Shown here: positions 45,269 through 54,068 of the stretch, one piece after another | How positions within the stretch are numbered: the first letter of the stretch is position 1 | Layout of the letters: every line of letters starts with the position of its first letter | Source of the DNA: an uncultured Pseudoruegeria sp. | GTDB taxonomy: Bacteria; Pseudomonadota; Alphaproteobacteria; Rhodobacterales; Rhodobacteraceae | Assembly (NCBI GenBank): GCA_947498155.1 | Contig: CANMJD010000002.1 | Span: 372,001-436,000, forward strand | Reading direction: 5' to 3' | DNA length: 64,000 bases | Made by a program: the position numbers and the translations under genes | Notes under the pieces: model-generated | The model's database searches: none | Told to the model about the DNA's origin: nothing | Seen by the model: only the letters and a program-made list of their open reading frames with translations

Positions 45269-45299
45269 CGCCGCAGCCGGTTTGTGATCAGCTGCGGCG
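45269..45299 (-). terminator. Hairpin after the demethylase operon
   Basis: A perfect 9-bp stem (CGCCGCAGC / GCTGCGGCG) with a 13-nt loop, 51 nt after the stop at 45351. On the minus strand it is followed by GATCTTTC rather than a pure T-run, so it is a weak terminator candidate. Confidence 0.45.
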
Positions 45300-45350
45300 T
45301 TAGGTCCATGATCCTGTTGTCGGGATATTCATGCCGGATCAGCAATCACG

Positions 45351-47792
45351 TTAGGCTTTAACGCGCTCCGAGCGTGGATCATACATCGGCCGCAAAGAGG
45401 CTTCGGCGGCAACACGCGTGCCCGCGACCTCTATCTCGTAGCGCGACGCCAATACATCGGCGGGTTTTTCACCGCGACTTGGCACATAGCCCAAACCCAC
45501 GGCACCTCCCAATGTGTGACCATAGCTGCCACTGGAAAGTTCGCCCACGACCTCCCCATCGCGCAGGATGGCTTCGGCGTGATACAACAAAGGTTCCGGA
45601 TCGGTCAGTTTGAACTGCAACAACCGGCTGTGTGGCCCGCTTTCCTTGCGCGCGGCGACGGCGGCCTTGCCGATGAAATCGCCCTTATCGAGCTTCACAG
45701 CAAAGCCAAGCCCGGCATCCACCGGATTATCCTCAGCGGTGATGTCATGGCCGAAATGGCGAAACCCTTTTTCGATCCTGCAACTGTCCATCATATGCAT
45801 ACCACAGAGTTTCAGCCCCATTTCCTGCCCTGCCGCCTGTAGCGTTTCAAAGACGTGACCGGCCATATCTGTCCCGACATATACCTCCCAGCCGAGTTCA
45901 CCGACGTAAGTCACCCGATGTACACGGGCCAATCCCATACCGATTTCGATGTCCTGGGCGGTCCCGAATGGATTTACTGCGTTGCTGAAATCGTTGGGGG
46001 ACACCTTTTGCAACAGTTTCCGAGCATTGGGCCCCATCACCGCCAACACTGCCTCGCCATTGGTAACATCGGTGATGACCACGTTGAATGCGCCGACATG
46101 ACGGCGCAGCCATGTTTCATCTGCCAGCCGTGTGGCGGCAGGCGTCACCATCAGATAGGCGGTTTCGGTTAGGCGGGTGACGGTCACATCGGCCTCGATC
46201 CCACCCTTGCGGTTTAACATTTGGGTATAAACGATCTTGCCCGCTGGCACCGACATATCACCACCGCATGTATGGTTTAAGAACGCCTCGGCATCCCGGC
46301 CTTCGATCCGGATTTTCCCAAAGCTGGACATGTCGTACATGCCGACATTTTCCCGGATGGCGCGATGTTCCCGGGCGCGGTTTTCGAACCAGTTTTGCCG
46401 CTTCCAGCTGTAGTCATACGCGGGGGACTGCCCCGCATCGGCAAACCAGTTTGCCCGTTCCCATCCGGCAAGCTCGCCCATGACGGCGCCGTTTTCCAGC
46501 AAATGATGATGCAACGGAGAGCGGCGGATTCCCCGTGCGGTAGCTTTCTGGCGGAACGGAAAATGGTCGGCATAAAGCAGTCCGAGGGTTTCTTTGGAGC
46601 GTTCGAACAAATAGGATTTATTGCCCTGAAACGGCTGCATACGGGCGATATCAACATCGCCCAGATCAAAGGGTTTATCCCCGCTGTCCATCCATTCTGC
46701 GAGCGCCATTCCGGCACCGCCAGCAGATTGGATGCCAATCGAATTAAAGCCCGCCGCCACCCAGACATTGTCCATCTCTGGTGCCAGCCCAAGATGATAG
46801 GCATCATCGGGTGTAAAGCTTTCCGGACCGTTAAAGAAGGTATGGATACCCGCTTCGGCCAGCATCGGCAGGCGGTTTACAGCGGCTTCAAGGATGGGTT
46901 CAAAATGGTCAAAATCCTCGGGCAGTTGGTCAAATTCGAAGTCTTCGGAAATGCCCTCCATGCCCCAGGGTTTGGCATGGGGTTCAAATGCCCCCAGCAG
47001 AATTTTTCCGGCGTCTTCTTTATAATAGGCACATTCATCAGGCACGCGCAGCACCGGAAGCTGGGTCAATTCGGGGATGTTTTCGGTAACAATATAGAAA
47101 TGCTCACAGGCATGCAGCGGCACATTCACACCCGTCATCCGGCCCACCGCATGGCCCCACATGCCCGCGCAATTTACAATCATATCGCAGGCGATGTGGC
47201 CGGATTCAGGGCCCTGTTGCCAATCCACACCGGTAACCTTGCGACCCGATTTGTGGATTTTGCTCACTTTGGTGCGTTCGATGACCTTGGCCCCATTCAG
47301 CTTGGCGCCTTTGGCCAGCGCAAGGGCGATATTGGCCGGATCACCTTGCCCATCCAGCGGCAGATAGACTCCGGCCAGCACGTCTTCGATGTTCAAATGC
47401 GGGTATTTGGCTTTGACCTCATCCGGCGAGATATCCTCGACCGCGACGCCGAAGGCCCGTGCCATGGTTGCCTGACGCTGGATTTCCTCTTTGCGGTGTT
47501 CGGTAAGGGCCACAGTGATCGAGCCGCAGCGTTTGAACCCTGTGGCGACACCGGTTTCAGCCTCGAGATTACCATAAAGCTCTTGGGAGTATTTCGCCAG
47601 TTTGGTCATATTCTTGGTGGCGCGCAGTTGGGCAATCAATCCGGCAGCATGCCATGTGGTGCCGCTGGTCAGCTGCTTGCGCTCCAGCAGGACGATGTCT
47701 TTCCAGCCCTTTTGGGCCAGATGATAGGCCACAGAGCAGCCGATAACGCCGCCTCCGATGATGACAACGCGGGCATGTGAAGGGGGCGTCAT
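45351..47792 (-). CDS. FAD-dependent dehydrogenase fused to GcvT domain (sarcosine/dimethylglycine dehydrogenase family), first
   Basis: 813-residue two-domain enzyme. The N-terminal DAO domain has VVIIGGGVIGCSVAYHLAQKG and the SGTTWHAAGL motif, whose His48 is the covalent FAD attachment site in this family. The C-terminal half (about 420-813) is a GcvT-like folate-binding aminomethyltransferase domain (FGKIRIEGRDAEAFLNHTCGGD, VHRVTYVGELGWEVYV, ADAGLGFAVKLDKGDFIGK-like region). Such enzymes oxidise an N-methyl group and pass it to tetrahydrofolate. The substrate (dimethylglycine, sarcosine or another methylamine) is not determined. Last gene of the chain. Confidence 0.9.
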   Translation of the reverse strand: MTPPSHARVVIIGGGVIGCSVAYHLAQKGWKDIVLLERKQLTSGTTWHAAGLIAQLRATKNMTKLAKYSQELYGNLEAETGVATGFKRCGSITVALTEHRKEEIQRQATMARAFGVAVEDISPDEVKAKYPHLNIEDVLAGVYLPLDGQGDPANIALALAKGAKLNGAKVIERTKVSKIHKSGRKVTGVDWQQGPESGHIACDMIVNCAGMWGHAVGRMTGVNVPLHACEHFYIVTENIPELTQLPVLRVPDECAYYKEDAGKILLGAFEPHAKPWGMEGISEDFEFDQLPEDFDHFEPILEAAVNRLPMLAEAGIHTFFNGPESFTPDDAYHLGLAPEMDNVWVAAGFNSIGIQSAGGAGMALAEWMDSGDKPFDLGDVDIARMQPFQGNKSYLFERSKETLGLLYADHFPFRQKATARGIRRSPLHHHLLENGAVMGELAGWERANWFADAGQSPAYDYSWKRQNWFENRAREHRAIRENVGMYDMSSFGKIRIEGRDAEAFLNHTCGGDMSVPAGKIVYTQMLNRKGGIEADVTVTRLTETAYLMVTPAATRLADETWLRRHVGAFNVVITDVTNGEAVLAVMGPNARKLLQKVSPNDFSNAVNPFGTAQDIEIGMGLARVHRVTYVGELGWEVYVGTDMAGHVFETLQAAGQEMGLKLCGMHMMDSCRIEKGFRHFGHDITAEDNPVDAGLGFAVKLDKGDFIGKAAVAARKESGPHSRLLQFKLTDPEPLLYHAEAILRDGEVVGELSSGSYGHTLGGAVGLGYVPSRGEKPADVLASRYEIEVAGTRVAAEASLRPMYDPRSERVKA

Positions 47793-48244
47793 GGGTAAAT
47801 CTCCGCAAATTTGGTTTTGTAGAGCGCGATCATTTCGGCCTCTGTGGCACCGTCGTCATAGGGCGGCGTGGTGATCTGGCTGGCGGCGGTGATATCTATC
47901 ACCACAAGGGCGTTGATCCGGTCAGCCAATGCGCCCCATTGGGCCTGCCATTTGGGCCAGAGCACCCCGAAATCATCTGTGCCCCGCCGCAGGATTTTTG
48001 TTGTGCCGCGCAGGCGCAGGCCCTTGCGTTTCCATTGGTCGATAAAATTGACCTCGACCTCGGGGGTAATCGCCAGATTGGTCAGCGTTTGCGGAGAGCG
48101 GATTTCGCCAAAGGCCACGGTTGTGTCATCCAGAACCAAAAAAGTCCCCTTGGGCGACAGGCTGGGATGCCCGCCTGCCGTTACGGTGGCGACAAAACCC
48201 AGCGGAAAACGGGCAATCAGCTCTTTGGCAAAAGCGTCAAGCAT
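47789..48244 (-). CDS. Pyridoxamine 5'-phosphate oxidase-like flavin protein
   Basis: 151-residue split-barrel protein: LIARFPLGFVATVTAGGHPSLSPKGTFLVLDDTTVAFGEIRSPQTLTNLAITPEVEVNFID. It is the FMN-binding fold used for PNP oxidase and many small reductases, but lacks the C-terminal region of true PdxH. ATG 48244 overlaps the stop of the methyltransferase upstream (TGATG). The stop overlaps the next dehydrogenase by 4 nt. Its role in the operon is not clear; it may be a flavin or F420 reductase. Confidence 0.82.
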   Translation of the reverse strand: MLDAFAKELIARFPLGFVATVTAGGHPSLSPKGTFLVLDDTTVAFGEIRSPQTLTNLAITPEVEVNFIDQWKRKGLRLRGTTKILRRGTDDFGVLWPKWQAQWGALADRINALVVIDITAASQITTPPYDDGATEAEMIALYKTKFAEIYP

Positions 48245-49149
48245 CAAAGCTCTCCTACGATGGTGTGACCGGCGGATTGCAGATCTTCGGCCAATTTGGC
48301 GATGTGCTCCGGGCCGACCTCGCAGCACCCGCCGACACAGCGCGCGCCCTGCTCAATCCAGCCCATGGCGAATTTTGCATAGGCTTTGGGCGTTACGTCT
48401 TGTCGCGCCCGAAGGCCCTCTACGGTGCCGCCGATATGAAGTGCGTCAATGGCGGTGAACCCGTTGGCATAGCCCCCGAAGGGCAAACCGGTTTGGGACA
48501 GGGTGGCGATGTTTGCATCCACCACTTCCGGCTTGGAGCAATTTAGCATTACTCCTGTCGCCCCCATGCCTTCCAGCGCCAACAGCGCATCTGTCAATGC
48601 TTCGCCGGATCGCAGGGTGGCACTGCCGTCATCCGTCAGGCTTAAGGCAACCCATGTGGGTTTGCCGGTTTCGACAGCGGCCTGTGTGGCGGCTTTGACC
48701 TCGCTTATCGATGAGAGCGTTTCGCAGATGATCAGATCACAGGCCGCGGCCTGCCCTGCGACGACTTCGCGGAACAGGGGTAAAAGATCGGCAGATGTTT
48801 TCGTCATATCGGGACGGTAGGACCCGTGCAGCGGCGAAAGGCAGGCGGCGATTTTTGTATCGGCGGTCCCTGCGGCGTCTCTTGCGGCCTGCGCCAGTTC
48901 TATAGCGCGGGTCTGCAGCGGTGCAAACATCTCTGGCACGCCTTCGCGGGCCAGCCGTTCGGGCGTTGCCGAATAGGTGTTGAGCGTTATAATTCTGGCA
49001 CCGGCACGCAGGAAATCCTCATGCAAGCCTTGCACAATGTCGGGCTCATCCATCATGACCTTTGCGGACCAGAGCGGGTGCGGGGGCATCGAGGAGCGTT
49101 TCAGCAATTCCTGTCCTGTACCACCATCTTTGAGCATGATTTTAGCCAT
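48244..49149 (-). CDS. Homocysteine S-methyltransferase family protein
   Basis: 301-residue zinc-dependent methyltransferase related to BHMT and MmuM. The N-terminal LKDGGTGQELLKRS fits the DGGxGTxL start of the family. The three zinc-binding cysteines are present, one in VMLNCSKPEVV and two in GARCVGGCCEVGPEHI. The methyl donor could be a betaine, S-methylmethionine or DMSP. Beside two demethylating dehydrogenases, a betaine donor is attractive, but that is inference. It overlaps the alcohol dehydrogenase-like gene by 8 nt. Confidence 0.88.
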   Translation of the reverse strand: MAKIMLKDGGTGQELLKRSSMPPHPLWSAKVMMDEPDIVQGLHEDFLRAGARIITLNTYSATPERLAREGVPEMFAPLQTRAIELAQAARDAAGTADTKIAACLSPLHGSYRPDMTKTSADLLPLFREVVAGQAAACDLIICETLSSISEVKAATQAAVETGKPTWVALSLTDDGSATLRSGEALTDALLALEGMGATGVMLNCSKPEVVDANIATLSQTGLPFGGYANGFTAIDALHIGGTVEGLRARQDVTPKAYAKFAMGWIEQGARCVGGCCEVGPEHIAKLAEDLQSAGHTIVGEL

Positions 49150-50233
49150 TTGAGAAAGCCTTTGGTTGAGGGGGGATTAACACCAGTTTTCCGGCAAAGC
49201 GTTTGCTCTGGAAATCTTCTTGTGCGGTGTGAATCCGCTGTAGCGGATAGGTTTTTGAAACCAGTGGTTTTAAGCGGCCCGCGTTGATGAGCTGCACCAA
49301 CCGCTCAAAGCCTGCGGGGGGTTGAAAGGTAGACCCCGACAGGGTCAGGTCTTTTAGATAGATTTTGCGCAGATCCATTTCAACGATGGGACCGGCGATT
49401 GCACCGGCAACGGCATAATGCCCAGCCGGTTTCAGCGCGTCGATCAACCTGCCCCAAGTGGCTCCTCCAACGACATCCACTACCGAATCAAAGCTGTTTT
49501 CAGCCGGGCTTTCGGTTCGGTCTATCGTGGCAATCGCCCCGGCAGCCCGCACCGCAGCGGCTTTGGCCGCAGAGGTCATGCCCGTGACGTTAGCACCGCG
49601 TAGGGTGGCAAGTTCGACAGCCGCCATGCCAACCCCACCAGAGGCTCCGGTGACCAAAACGGATTTGCCAGCGGCGACCTTCGCGCGATCCAAGAGCGCC
49701 TCTGCGGTGCCATAGGCGCAGGGGATGGCAGCGATTTCTATGTCACTTAAAGGCGATGGGCTGACGTCTTTGATGTCGGATGCGGGCAGGCAGCAGTATT
49801 GTGCAAAGCCGCCATTCCGTTCGGATCCGATACATTCCATACCCACGGGGTTCTGTAGCGTCGGGCGGGGCATGACCAAGGGGGCAGTGATCCGTTTGCC
49901 GATCCAGCCGCGATCCACCGCCGCACCCACGGCCACCACGCGGCCACAGATATCCCCGCCTTGAATAAGCGGAAACCGGAGCGCACCGCTCCAGCCGCCG
50001 CTGGCTTTGTCATCAACTTCAATGTTTTCATCGGTGGCGCCTGTTACGTCATCGGAATACCAGCCTAGGCGGGTATTGATATCGGTGTTGTTCATACCGG
50101 CGGCGAGAACCTGCACCAGAACCTCGTTCTGTTCGGGGGCGGGCAGGGGCAAATCATCGCGCCAGACAAGGCAGTCCGGCCCGCCGTGGCCGGTCAGAAC
50201 GACCCCCGACATTGTGTTCCCGCCCATGGCCAT
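49142..50233 (-). CDS. Medium-chain alcohol dehydrogenase / quinone oxidoreductase
   Basis: 363-residue MDR protein. GroES-like N-terminal half (VLVQVLAAGMNNTDINTRLGWY, FPLIQGGDICGRVVAVG) and Rossmann half (SVLVTGASGGVGMAAVELATLRGANV). The GHE zinc motif of classical alcohol dehydrogenases is absent (GGDICGRV instead), so it is probably a zinc-free quinone oxidoreductase-type enzyme acting on an aldehyde or enone. The first ATG (50233) overlaps the second dehydrogenase gene by 1 nt. Its part in the pathway is not evident. Confidence 0.87.
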   Translation of the reverse strand: MAMGGNTMSGVVLTGHGGPDCLVWRDDLPLPAPEQNEVLVQVLAAGMNNTDINTRLGWYSDDVTGATDENIEVDDKASGGWSGALRFPLIQGGDICGRVVAVGAAVDRGWIGKRITAPLVMPRPTLQNPVGMECIGSERNGGFAQYCCLPASDIKDVSPSPLSDIEIAAIPCAYGTAEALLDRAKVAAGKSVLVTGASGGVGMAAVELATLRGANVTGMTSAAKAAAVRAAGAIATIDRTESPAENSFDSVVDVVGGATWGRLIDALKPAGHYAVAGAIAGPIVEMDLRKIYLKDLTLSGSTFQPPAGFERLVQLINAGRLKPLVSKTYPLQRIHTAQEDFQSKRFAGKLVLIPPQPKAFSNG

Positions 50234-52683
50234 CAGGCACGTATCCTTGCGTTATCGGCATCCCATAGGGGCGCATCGGCCTGTACGGTTGCCCCAAAGC
50301 GTTTGCCGTAAATCTCCACCTCCAGACGGGTGCCAACGGCATGCAGATCACTGCGCAGCATCGCCAGTGCGATAGAGGCGTTGACGCGGTAGCCATAGCC
50401 GCCCGAGGTGACCTCTCCGACGATCTCCTCCCCCAGCCAGATGTTTGCCATATAAGGCGCGTCATAATCGGGGCTGTCGATGGTGAGGGTGGCAAAGCGC
50501 TTTGTAACCCCCTGTTGTTGCTCGTTCAGCAAGGCCGCCTTGCCGGGGAAATCCTGTGGTTTGTCAAAGCGGATGAAGCGCTCCAAACCGCCTTGCAGTA
50601 AAGAGTAATCGGTCGACAAATCCCCTTTCCATGCGCGGTAGCCCTTTTCCAACCGCAAGCTATTGAGCGCATACATGCCAAAGGGCGTCGCACCGGCATC
50701 AAGGACGGCCTCGTAGATCGCGGGCATGTCGTCCATTGCGGCATGTATTTCCCAGCCCAGCTCACCGGCGAAAGAAACACGGGCGAGAGCGGCGTTTTTG
50801 CCGGCGACGCTGGCGGGCTGCAAAGAGAGCCACGGCAGGGTCAGATCCCCGTCAGAGATTTTTGCAAAAAGCGCGCGTGACTGAGGGCCGGTGACAATCA
50901 GGGTGGAATAGTCGGTTGTATGATCCGTCAGCGTCAGACTGCCATCCGCAGGCAGCGCGGCGCGCAGCATATCGCGGTCATGCCACTGGGCGGATGCGGC
51001 CGTAATCAGGGTAAAGACATCCGCGTCATGACGCATGATCGACATCTCGGTCAGGATGCGCCCCTGCGGGGTGGCGAAATAGCCAAGGTTCATTCGCCCG
51101 ATTTTGGGCAGGGCCCCGGCAATCTGGCCCCGCAGCCATTCTGCCGCCCCGTCACCTCTCAGGTTAAAGCGCGAAAACCCCGGCAGGTCCAAAACGCCGA
51201 CGCCATCGCGCACGGCGTGGCATTCATCCTGCACCCGCGCCTCCCACGGGCCTTTGCGCGCAAAGCTATGGGTGGCTTCCTCCGAGGTGTCATCCCCGTC
51301 CTTGGCAAACCAGTTGGCCCGCTCCCAGCCGTTGTAGACGCCCATTTGTCCGCCCGCCTCCAGCAGGCGCTGATGGTTCGGAGAGAGCTTTTTATCCCGA
51401 CCGGCGGGCCATTCATGGTGCGGGAAGTGAATGGCATATTCGTGACCGTAAACCTCCATGCCTTTCTGAATGCAGTAATCTTCGTCCGTGTAATCGGTAT
51501 AGCGACGCGGATCGACGGCCCACATATCCCATTCGGTTTGCCCTTCGGTGATCCATTCCGCCAAAACATTACCCGCGCCACCGGCTTGGGCGATGCCAAA
51601 GGTAAAGACGCAGGCCTCAAAGGCGTTGGGCACGCCGGGCATCGGACCAATCAGCGGCAAACCATCGGGCGCATAGGGGATTGGGCCGTTGATCACCTTG
51701 TTGATACCGCTTTGCCCCAGCAAAGGCACCCGCGCCATGGCGTCCTCTATGTACCATTCCAGCCGCTCCAGATCGTCTGGATAAAGCTGAAAGCTGAAAT
51801 CATCTGGCATTGGATCATCCGGCGTAACCCAATGGGCCTTGCAGTTGCGCTCATAGGGGCCAAGGTTCAGACCGGTCTTTTCCTGCCGTAGATAATAGGA
51901 TGAATCCACATCCCGCAGCAGCGGGAGCTTTTTGCCATTTTCCTTTGTCCAGTCGGCGATTTCGGGAATTTCATCGGTTAGCAAATATTGGTGGCTCATC
52001 ACCATCATCGGCACCGTGCGCCCACCATAGGGTTTGAACCATTCGCCGACACGCTGCGCGTAATAACCCGCGGCGTTCACCACATATTCGCAGCGAATTT
52101 CACCTTTTTCGGTCTCTACGACCCATTCGCCGTTTTCACGACGCACCCCTGTCGCAGGGGTAAAACGCAAGATTTTTGCCCCCAGATCGCGCGCGCCTTT
52201 GGCAAAGGCCTGCGTGATTTGCGAGGGGTCCATATCTCCGTCCATTGGATCCCAGAAGCCCCCCGCCAAATCATGGGTTTCCATAAAGGGATAGGCGTCC
52301 TTTAGGTCTGAGACGCTCATCATTTCGACGTCCATACCTTGGGATATACCCATGCCTCGGGCGCGTTCGAATTCTTGCATCCGCTCTTTGGAATGGGCCA
52401 GCCGGACAGAACCGGTCACCGCGTAGTTGATCGGATAGTCCACCATTTCGCCGATATCGCGGTAGAGATCGGTGGAATAACGCTGCATGTTCATGATCGC
52501 CCAACTGTTGGAAAACGTCGGGATATTACCGGCTGCGTGCCAGGTTGATCCGGCGGTCAGTTCGTTTTTCTCCAGCAGCACGCAATCGTGCCATCCGGCC
52601 TTGGCCAGATGATACAGGCTCGATGTTCCGACGGCCCCGCCGCCAATGATAACAACACGCGCTGTGGTCGGGAAATTTGCCAT
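50233..52683 (-). CDS. FAD-dependent dehydrogenase fused to GcvT domain (dimethylglycine dehydrogenase-like), second
   Basis: 816-residue homologue of the enzyme at 45351. DAO domain with VVIIGGGAVGTSSLYHLAKAG and covalent-FAD motif AGSTWHAAGN (His49), then a GcvT domain (FNLRGDGAAEWLRGQIAG, ARVSFAGELGWEIHA, GKAALLNEQQQG). The two enzymes are only moderately alike, so they probably take different substrates or successive methyl groups, as in dimethylglycine-to-sarcosine-to-glycine. It is the first gene of the chain and starts 24 nt downstream of the XRE-cupin regulator stop. Confidence 0.9.
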   Translation of the reverse strand: MANFPTTARVVIIGGGAVGTSSLYHLAKAGWHDCVLLEKNELTAGSTWHAAGNIPTFSNSWAIMNMQRYSTDLYRDIGEMVDYPINYAVTGSVRLAHSKERMQEFERARGMGISQGMDVEMMSVSDLKDAYPFMETHDLAGGFWDPMDGDMDPSQITQAFAKGARDLGAKILRFTPATGVRRENGEWVVETEKGEIRCEYVVNAAGYYAQRVGEWFKPYGGRTVPMMVMSHQYLLTDEIPEIADWTKENGKKLPLLRDVDSSYYLRQEKTGLNLGPYERNCKAHWVTPDDPMPDDFSFQLYPDDLERLEWYIEDAMARVPLLGQSGINKVINGPIPYAPDGLPLIGPMPGVPNAFEACVFTFGIAQAGGAGNVLAEWITEGQTEWDMWAVDPRRYTDYTDEDYCIQKGMEVYGHEYAIHFPHHEWPAGRDKKLSPNHQRLLEAGGQMGVYNGWERANWFAKDGDDTSEEATHSFARKGPWEARVQDECHAVRDGVGVLDLPGFSRFNLRGDGAAEWLRGQIAGALPKIGRMNLGYFATPQGRILTEMSIMRHDADVFTLITAASAQWHDRDMLRAALPADGSLTLTDHTTDYSTLIVTGPQSRALFAKISDGDLTLPWLSLQPASVAGKNAALARVSFAGELGWEIHAAMDDMPAIYEAVLDAGATPFGMYALNSLRLEKGYRAWKGDLSTDYSLLQGGLERFIRFDKPQDFPGKAALLNEQQQGVTKRFATLTIDSPDYDAPYMANIWLGEEIVGEVTSGGYGYRVNASIALAMLRSDLHAVGTRLEVEIYGKRFGATVQADAPLWDADNARIRA

Positions 52684-52707
52684 GATCGGCTCCTTGTTGG
52701 GTCGCGG

Positions 52708-53274
52708 TTAATAGACGGGCGGGGAAATGACCCAGATGGCCACTGCCGCCGTGTCGAACGGGTTTTCCCAGCGCAAGGCTTGGTCCCGAATGCGGAAACT
52801 ATCGCCGGGGGTGATCAGGAAGACCTCGTCATCGAGCCAGATTTTTAGCTGACCCGAGATCAGATACCCCAACTCCTGCGTTGGTCGTTTGATCGTGGCT
52901 TCGCTTTTTGCACCGGGTTTAAACGTCGAATGGATCACCTCGAAACTGTCGGTCAAATCCGGCGATAGCAGCTCTTCGACAAGGGAATGCTGTGTATCGC
53001 CCACCCGTCGCCGCGCATCGCGCCGGACGACGCGGCCGATTTCGGACGCCGGTGCCCCGGCTTGGCCGAACAGGATTGACAGAGAAACATCGTAGACCGC
53101 CGCCAGCGCTTTCAATTCGTCATAGCTGGGGTCTGAGATATCGCGCTCTACCTGACTGAGCCAGCCGACGGATTTGCCCAAGGATTCTGCCACAACTTCA
53201 AGCGTGAGCTTGCGCGATTTGCGCAAGGCCCGCAGATCAACACCAAGGGAGGAAGATCGGGAATCAAGATGCAT
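52708..53274 (-). CDS. XRE-family regulator with C-terminal cupin
   Basis: 188-residue transcription factor: HTH about residues 10-66 (DLRALRKSRKLTLEVVAESLGKSVGWLSQVERDI), cupin sensor about 105-185 (TFKPGAKSEATIKRPTQELGYLISGQLKIWLDDEVFLITPGDSF). This architecture commonly controls methylamine, betaine or polyamine catabolism. GGAG 6 nt before ATG 53274. It lies at the head of the demethylase chain and directly behind two inverted repeats, so it probably regulates itself and the operon. Confidence 0.92.
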   Translation of the reverse strand: MHLDSRSSSLGVDLRALRKSRKLTLEVVAESLGKSVGWLSQVERDISDPSYDELKALAAVYDVSLSILFGQAGAPASEIGRVVRRDARRRVGDTQHSLVEELLSPDLTDSFEVIHSTFKPGAKSEATIKRPTQELGYLISGQLKIWLDDEVFLITPGDSFRIRDQALRWENPFDTAAVAIWVISPPVY

Positions 53275-53281
53275 GACGGCT

Positions 53282-53341
53282 CCGTGAAATTACACTCTAA
53301 AATTTCACGGAACTTGGTGAAAAAGTCAAAGAAAATTTCAC
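53282..53341 (-). promoter_or_regulatory. Double inverted-repeat operator upstream of the XRE-cupin regulator
   Basis: First element: CCGTGAAATT (53282-53291), 9 nt, AATTTCACGG (53301-53310), a perfect 10-bp inverted repeat beginning 8 nt before the start codon. Second element: GTGAAA (53317-53322), 13 nt, TTTCAC (53336-53341). All four half-sites share GTGAAA/TTTCAC; AAAATTTCACG occurs twice, 33 bp apart, three helical turns. This is strong evidence for a cooperatively bound operator. Confidence 0.7.
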
Positions 53342-53398
53342 GTCAGTCCTTTTGTGGCTCTTTTTCAGGAAAACGCCGTTCTGTATTAGCGCCTAAAA

Positions 53399-53950
53399 TC
53401 AGCCATCGCGGAGCAAGCGTATCATCGCAAATGATTCAAATAAGAGGCAAAACCCGAGGCAAAGGGACATGGTGGTCACTGTCGGATCAACGACAAAATT
53501 CAGCGTAACCGCAATAACGAGTGTTATGGCAGCACTGACATAAAGCAGGTTCTGAACAAATATAGAAGGCGCGCGGCGGGCCAGAATAAGTTGGGACAGC
53601 CCCTCTAGGCCCAGAAATACAACCAGCATACCAATAACCAACCCAGCGGCTTCGACCAATTGGATCAGGACAAAAAACCCCAGCAAAGCCGATGTGAACA
53701 CCGACATCAGGCGCACCCAGAAATTGGGCAGACCCCAGCTAAAGATCAGACTAACAAACAGCGCCGCACCGTTGGCGACCATGAGCCAGCCCAGGAGCGA
53801 TGTCTCGCGATCAATGCCGACAACCGGATAGGCCAGCGCCACCACACCGGCGAGCCCCATCACGACCGCCTGCAGCATGTGGATGCGCCGATAGCGGAAC
53901 ATCTTTGCAAGACGGGGGATTTCGGGCTCAGAAGCGGTGGTATCGGTCAT
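53399..53950 (-). CDS. HdeD-family membrane protein
   Basis: 183-residue protein with six hydrophobic segments in pairs (HMLQAVVMGLAGVVALAYPVV, LLGWLMVANGAALFVSLIF, FVLIQLVEAAGLVIGMLVVFLGL, LLYVSAAITLVIAVTL and a final MSLCLGFCLLFESFAMIRLL). This is the DUF308/HdeD layout, linked to acid stress in E. coli but not characterised here. It is divergent from the AI-2E family gene, about 118 bp away. Confidence 0.82.
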   Translation of the reverse strand: MTDTTASEPEIPRLAKMFRYRRIHMLQAVVMGLAGVVALAYPVVGIDRETSLLGWLMVANGAALFVSLIFSWGLPNFWVRLMSVFTSALLGFFVLIQLVEAAGLVIGMLVVFLGLEGLSQLILARRAPSIFVQNLLYVSAAITLVIAVTLNFVVDPTVTTMSLCLGFCLLFESFAMIRLLRDG

Positions 53951-54068
53951 TTATATCTCTTGGTACAGTCGCATTCCGAACAGGCTAACAGTTTGGGCAG
54001 ATCAAACAATGAGTTTTGGGTTTGCAGTTTCGCTTTCTATGACAATTGTGCTGTGCTAGCCCCGTATT

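Noticed and set aside
46365-47780. 471-codon open frame on the plus strand
   Set aside because: It lies wholly opposite the FAD/GcvT dehydrogenase at 45351-47792. The product has no recognisable motif and its composition is that of a reverse-strand shadow.
50920-51891. 323-codon open frame on the plus strand
   Set aside because: Antisense to the second FAD/GcvT dehydrogenase; no motif.
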